Positions 6,389-7,797 of a stretch of DNA of 7,797 bases are shown here, piece by piece; position 1 is the stretch's first letter; each line of letters begins with the position of its first letter. The notes under the pieces are model-generated. The model saw only the letters and a program-made list of their open reading frames with translations. It searched no databases and had not been told where the DNA came from. The DNA lies in the NCBI GenBank assembly GCA_041497115.1, contig JBGQFW010000154.1, positions 1 to 7,797 on the forward strand. The letters are read 5' to 3'. The stretch is from AR5 sp041497115 (GTDB lineage Bacteria; Methylomirabilota; Methylomirabilia; Rokubacteriales; CSP1-6). The translations under genes and the position numbers were made by a program.

Positions 6389-6412
6389 TCGTTCATGAAC
6401 GATCCAGGCTAG
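6389..6412 (-). repeat. Right terminal inverted repeat of copy 2
   Basis: A 24-bp arm, the exact inverse of 6198-6221, with the same 14-bp palindrome at 6389-6402 and the terminal CTAG at 6409-6412. Confidence 0.9.
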
Positions 6413-6415
6413 GAG
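6411..6415 (+). promoter_or_regulatory. Shine-Dalgarno (AGGAG) of dapL, half inside the repeat end
   Basis: AGGAG with a 9-nt spacer to ATG 6425. Its first two bases belong to the CTAG tip of copy 2 and the rest to the flank, so the insertion left the ribosome binding site intact. Confidence 0.6.
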
Positions 6416-6424
6416 CCGAGCGTC

Positions 6425-7015
6425 ATGGCCAGGCTGAACGCGCACTTCCTGAACCTGACCGCCGGCTATCTCTTCAGCGAGATCCGGCGGCGCACCAAGG
6501 CGTTCACCGATGCCCACCCCGACGCGCGCCTGATCAACCTGGGCATCGGCGACGTCACGCGGCCGCTGCCGCCGGTGGTCGTTCGCGGGCTGCACGCGGC
6601 CGTCGACGAGCTGGCGCACGCGGAGACGTTCAAGGGCTACGGCCCCTACACGGGGGGCGGCGCTCACGCGCTGGGTCGAGTACGCCCGCGCCAACGACGC
6701 CGTGATCCTCTACGACGCCGCCTACGAGGCCTACATCGTCGACGCGGACATCCCGCACTCGATCTACGAGATCGAGGGCGCGCGCGAGGTGGCGATCGAG
6801 CTGCGGAGCTTCTCCAAGAACGCGGGCTTCACCGGCCTGCGGCTGGTCTCTCCTCCTGGGACTTCTTCGACCGGCTCCTGGCGGAGGCGCACGTGGTCGG
6901 GGTGCCGGGCTCCGGCTTCGGCCCGAGCGGCGAGGGCTACTTCCGCCTCACCGCGTTCGGCTCGCATGAGCAGACCGAGGAGGCCGGCGAGCGGATCAAG
7001 CGTCGCGCGGGCTGA
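6425..7015 (+). pseudogene. dapL: LL-diaminopimelate aminotransferase remnant with two internal deletions
   Basis: Intact DapL (about 410 residues) is a PLP enzyme making LL-diaminopimelate for lysine and cell-wall synthesis. Three DapL-like blocks remain, in changing frames. Block 1 (6425 to about 6655) encodes MARLNAHFLNLTAGYLFSEI through GIGDVT and TFKGYGPYTG. Block 2 (about 6657-6845, shifted by one frame) encodes LTRWVEYARANDAVILYDAA, PHSIYEIEGA and the PLP-lysine motif SFSKNAGFTG. Block 3 (about 6846-7015, back in the first frame) encodes GLSSWDFFDRLL, VPGSGFG and GEGYFRLTAFGS and ends at TGA 7013-7015. Compared with the family as I recall it, about 120-130 residues are missing at the first junction, including the SDG and NNPTG regions, and about 95 at the second. 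Both junctions shift frame, so no functional enzyme is made. Real decay and assembly collapse are both possible. Confidence 0.85.
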
Positions 7016-7017
7016 CG

Positions 7018-7797
7018 CTACTCGAGCGCGAGGACGGCGGCGCGGAGCTCGGTGACGTGGACGGCCCGCACGAGCGTCGCCCCGGGCGTGACGAGGGCAT
7101 CGCTCCAGGGGGGCGCCGCGCGCCCGCGCGCGGCGAAGACCGCTGTGAGCGCCACGCGCAGTTCGACGAGATGGTCGCGCCGGATCGTCGTCACGCCCAC
7201 GCCGAGCGCGGCGTCGGTCCAGGCGACCGGCGCCAGCCCCTGGCGGGCGCGGAGCGTGTCGGCGGCGGCGCGCAGGTCGGCGACGTGCGCGGCGCGGACG
7301 ACGCCCTCGAGGGGCGTCAGCACGGCGTCCGTGAAGACGCGGGTGAAGCGGGCCGTCACGGAACGCGCCTGATCGAGGAGGACCACGCACGCGCCACTGC
7401 CCGTGCAGGCGCCGCTCCAGCCGGCGAAGGCCGCGCCGGCGGCCGGCGCCGCGGTGAGCGTCACCGACGTCGCCGCCGGGAAGCTCGCGGCGCAGACGGG
7501 GCTGCACGCGAGGCCGGCGGGCGTGCTCGTCACGGTGCCGGCGCCGGCGCCCTGGACGGTCACGTCGAGCGTGAACGTGATCGGCGCGAACGTCGCGATC
7601 ACCGTTGTCGTCGCGACGGGCGAGACGGTGCAGCCGCCGGTGCCCGTGCAGCCGCCGCCCGACCAGCCGCCGAACGTCGAGCCGGCCCCCGGCGCTGCGG
7701 TGAGGACGATCGCGCCCCCCGACGGGAAGCTCGCCGAGCAGGTCGCGCCGCAGCTGATCCCCGCCGGCGCGCTCGTCACCGTGCCCGTCCCGAGGCC
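7018..7797 (-). CDS. Secreted protein with InlB-like B-repeats and a C-terminal HxxELR module (5' end outside window)
   Basis: The frame is open to the window edge, and the visible 259 codons are the C-terminal part of a larger protein; GTG 7779 lies inside a repeat and is not a start. Two tandem divergent InlB B-repeat-like domains are at about 7582-7797 and 7342-7566. Each has the pattern GTVTS-PAG-C-C-FP, LTA-P-G-F-GWSG, C-G-C, V-A-F, and each carries four cysteines (residues 10, 14, 44, 50 and 92, 96, 125, 131 from 7779) that could form disulphides outside the cytosol. After them, 7021-7320 encodes a module of about 2.5 units of the form V-R-A-x-H-V-x-(D/E)-L-R ... W-(T/S)-D, which I know from the C-termini of large secreted repeat proteins in environmental bacteria; its function is unknown. 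Probably a cell-surface or extracellular protein. It ends 2 bp from the convergent dapL remnant. Confidence 0.85.
   Translation of the reverse strand, partial: GLGTGTVTSAPAGISCGATCSASFPSGGAIVLTAAPGAGSTFGGWSGGGCTGTGGCTVSPVATTTVIATFAPITFTLDVTVQGAGAGTVTSTPAGLACSPVCAASFPAATSVTLTAAPAAGAAFAGWSGACTGSGACVVLLDQARSVTARFTRVFTDAVLTPLEGVVRAAHVADLRAAADTLRARQGLAPVAWTDAALGVGVTTIRRDHLVELRVALTAVFAARGRAAPPWSDALVTPGATLVRAVHVTELRAAVLALE

Larger units (their letters stand above)
6198..6412 (+). repeat. 215-bp structured repeat, copy 2 (perfect terminal inverted repeats)
   Basis: It has 24-bp perfect terminal inverted repeats (6198-6221 and 6389-6412), CTAG at both tips, and a second inner stem: 6234-6265 pairs with 6343-6376, with a 3-nt bulge (6365-6367), one bulged base and one G/G mismatch. 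The 76-nt core 6268-6343 matches copy 1 except at one base. The left tip overlaps the LLM2 stop codon and the right tip supplies the start of the dapL Shine-Dalgarno. It encodes no credible protein. TA (or CTAG) at both edges is consistent with target duplication, as in IS630/Tc1-mariner-type elements, so a transposase acting in trans is likely. The transposase family is inferred, not shown. Confidence 0.88.

Noticed and set aside
5062..6396. Upstream extension of the TPR lipoprotein frame on the minus strand, giving a 997-residue protein
   Set aside because: It is antisense to LLM2 and to repeat copy 2. The lipobox signal peptide and a well-spaced Shine-Dalgarno place the true start at 5061.
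6702..7055. Separate gene starting at GTG 6702
   Set aside because: Its first part is the middle block of DapL; the rest is out of frame. It belongs to the dapL remnant.

Overview
This is a GC-rich (roughly 70% by eye), gene-dense stretch of a bacterial chromosome. The gene content (two LLM-class flavin/F420-type oxidoreductases, a zinc alcohol dehydrogenase, TPR proteins, a DapL-type aminotransferase, a secreted protein with InlB-like B-repeats) and the base composition resemble uncultured soil lineages such as Rokubacteria/Methylomirabilota or Binatota. That is an inference from general resemblance; the window holds no marker gene that would settle it.

Layout, left to right. (1) The 3' part of an alpha/beta hydrolase (+), interrupted by an in-frame TAG at 16-18. 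(2) A non-coding stretch, 391-782, holding a 33-bp inverted repeat with a 92-nt spacer (371-528) and copy 1 of a ~213-bp repeat (545-757). (3) LLM-class oxidoreductase 1 (+, 783-1757), converging with (4) a zinc-dependent MDR dehydrogenase (-, 1747-2865). (5) A small exported TPR protein (+, 2930-3406), divergent from the dehydrogenase and converging with (6) a 552-residue TPR lipoprotein (-, 3403-5061). (7) LLM-class oxidoreductase 2 (+, 5137-6201), divergent from the lipoprotein gene. (8) Copy 2 of the repeat (6198-6412), inserted between LLM2 and (9) a decayed dapL with two internal deletions (6425-7015). (10) The C-terminal part of a secreted repeat protein (-, 7018 to the window edge).

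The most unusual content is the 213-215 bp repeat, present twice in the same orientation. Copy 2 has perfect 24-bp terminal inverted repeats, and both copies are bounded by CTAG. Each copy can fold over nearly its whole length into a long stem capped by a 76-nt multibranched core. The core differs by one base between copies, while the stem below it differs at several positions that mostly keep pairing, including two double compensatory changes. Excising copy 2 at its TA/CTAG ends restores a compact LLM2-dapL junction in which the LLM2 stop codon overlaps the dapL Shine-Dalgarno sequence. The element therefore looks both mobile (MITE-like) and structured.

Most genes stand alone in alternating orientation, so no pathway is evident. 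The two LLM paralogues and the dehydrogenase suggest redox or catabolic metabolism of unknown substrates.
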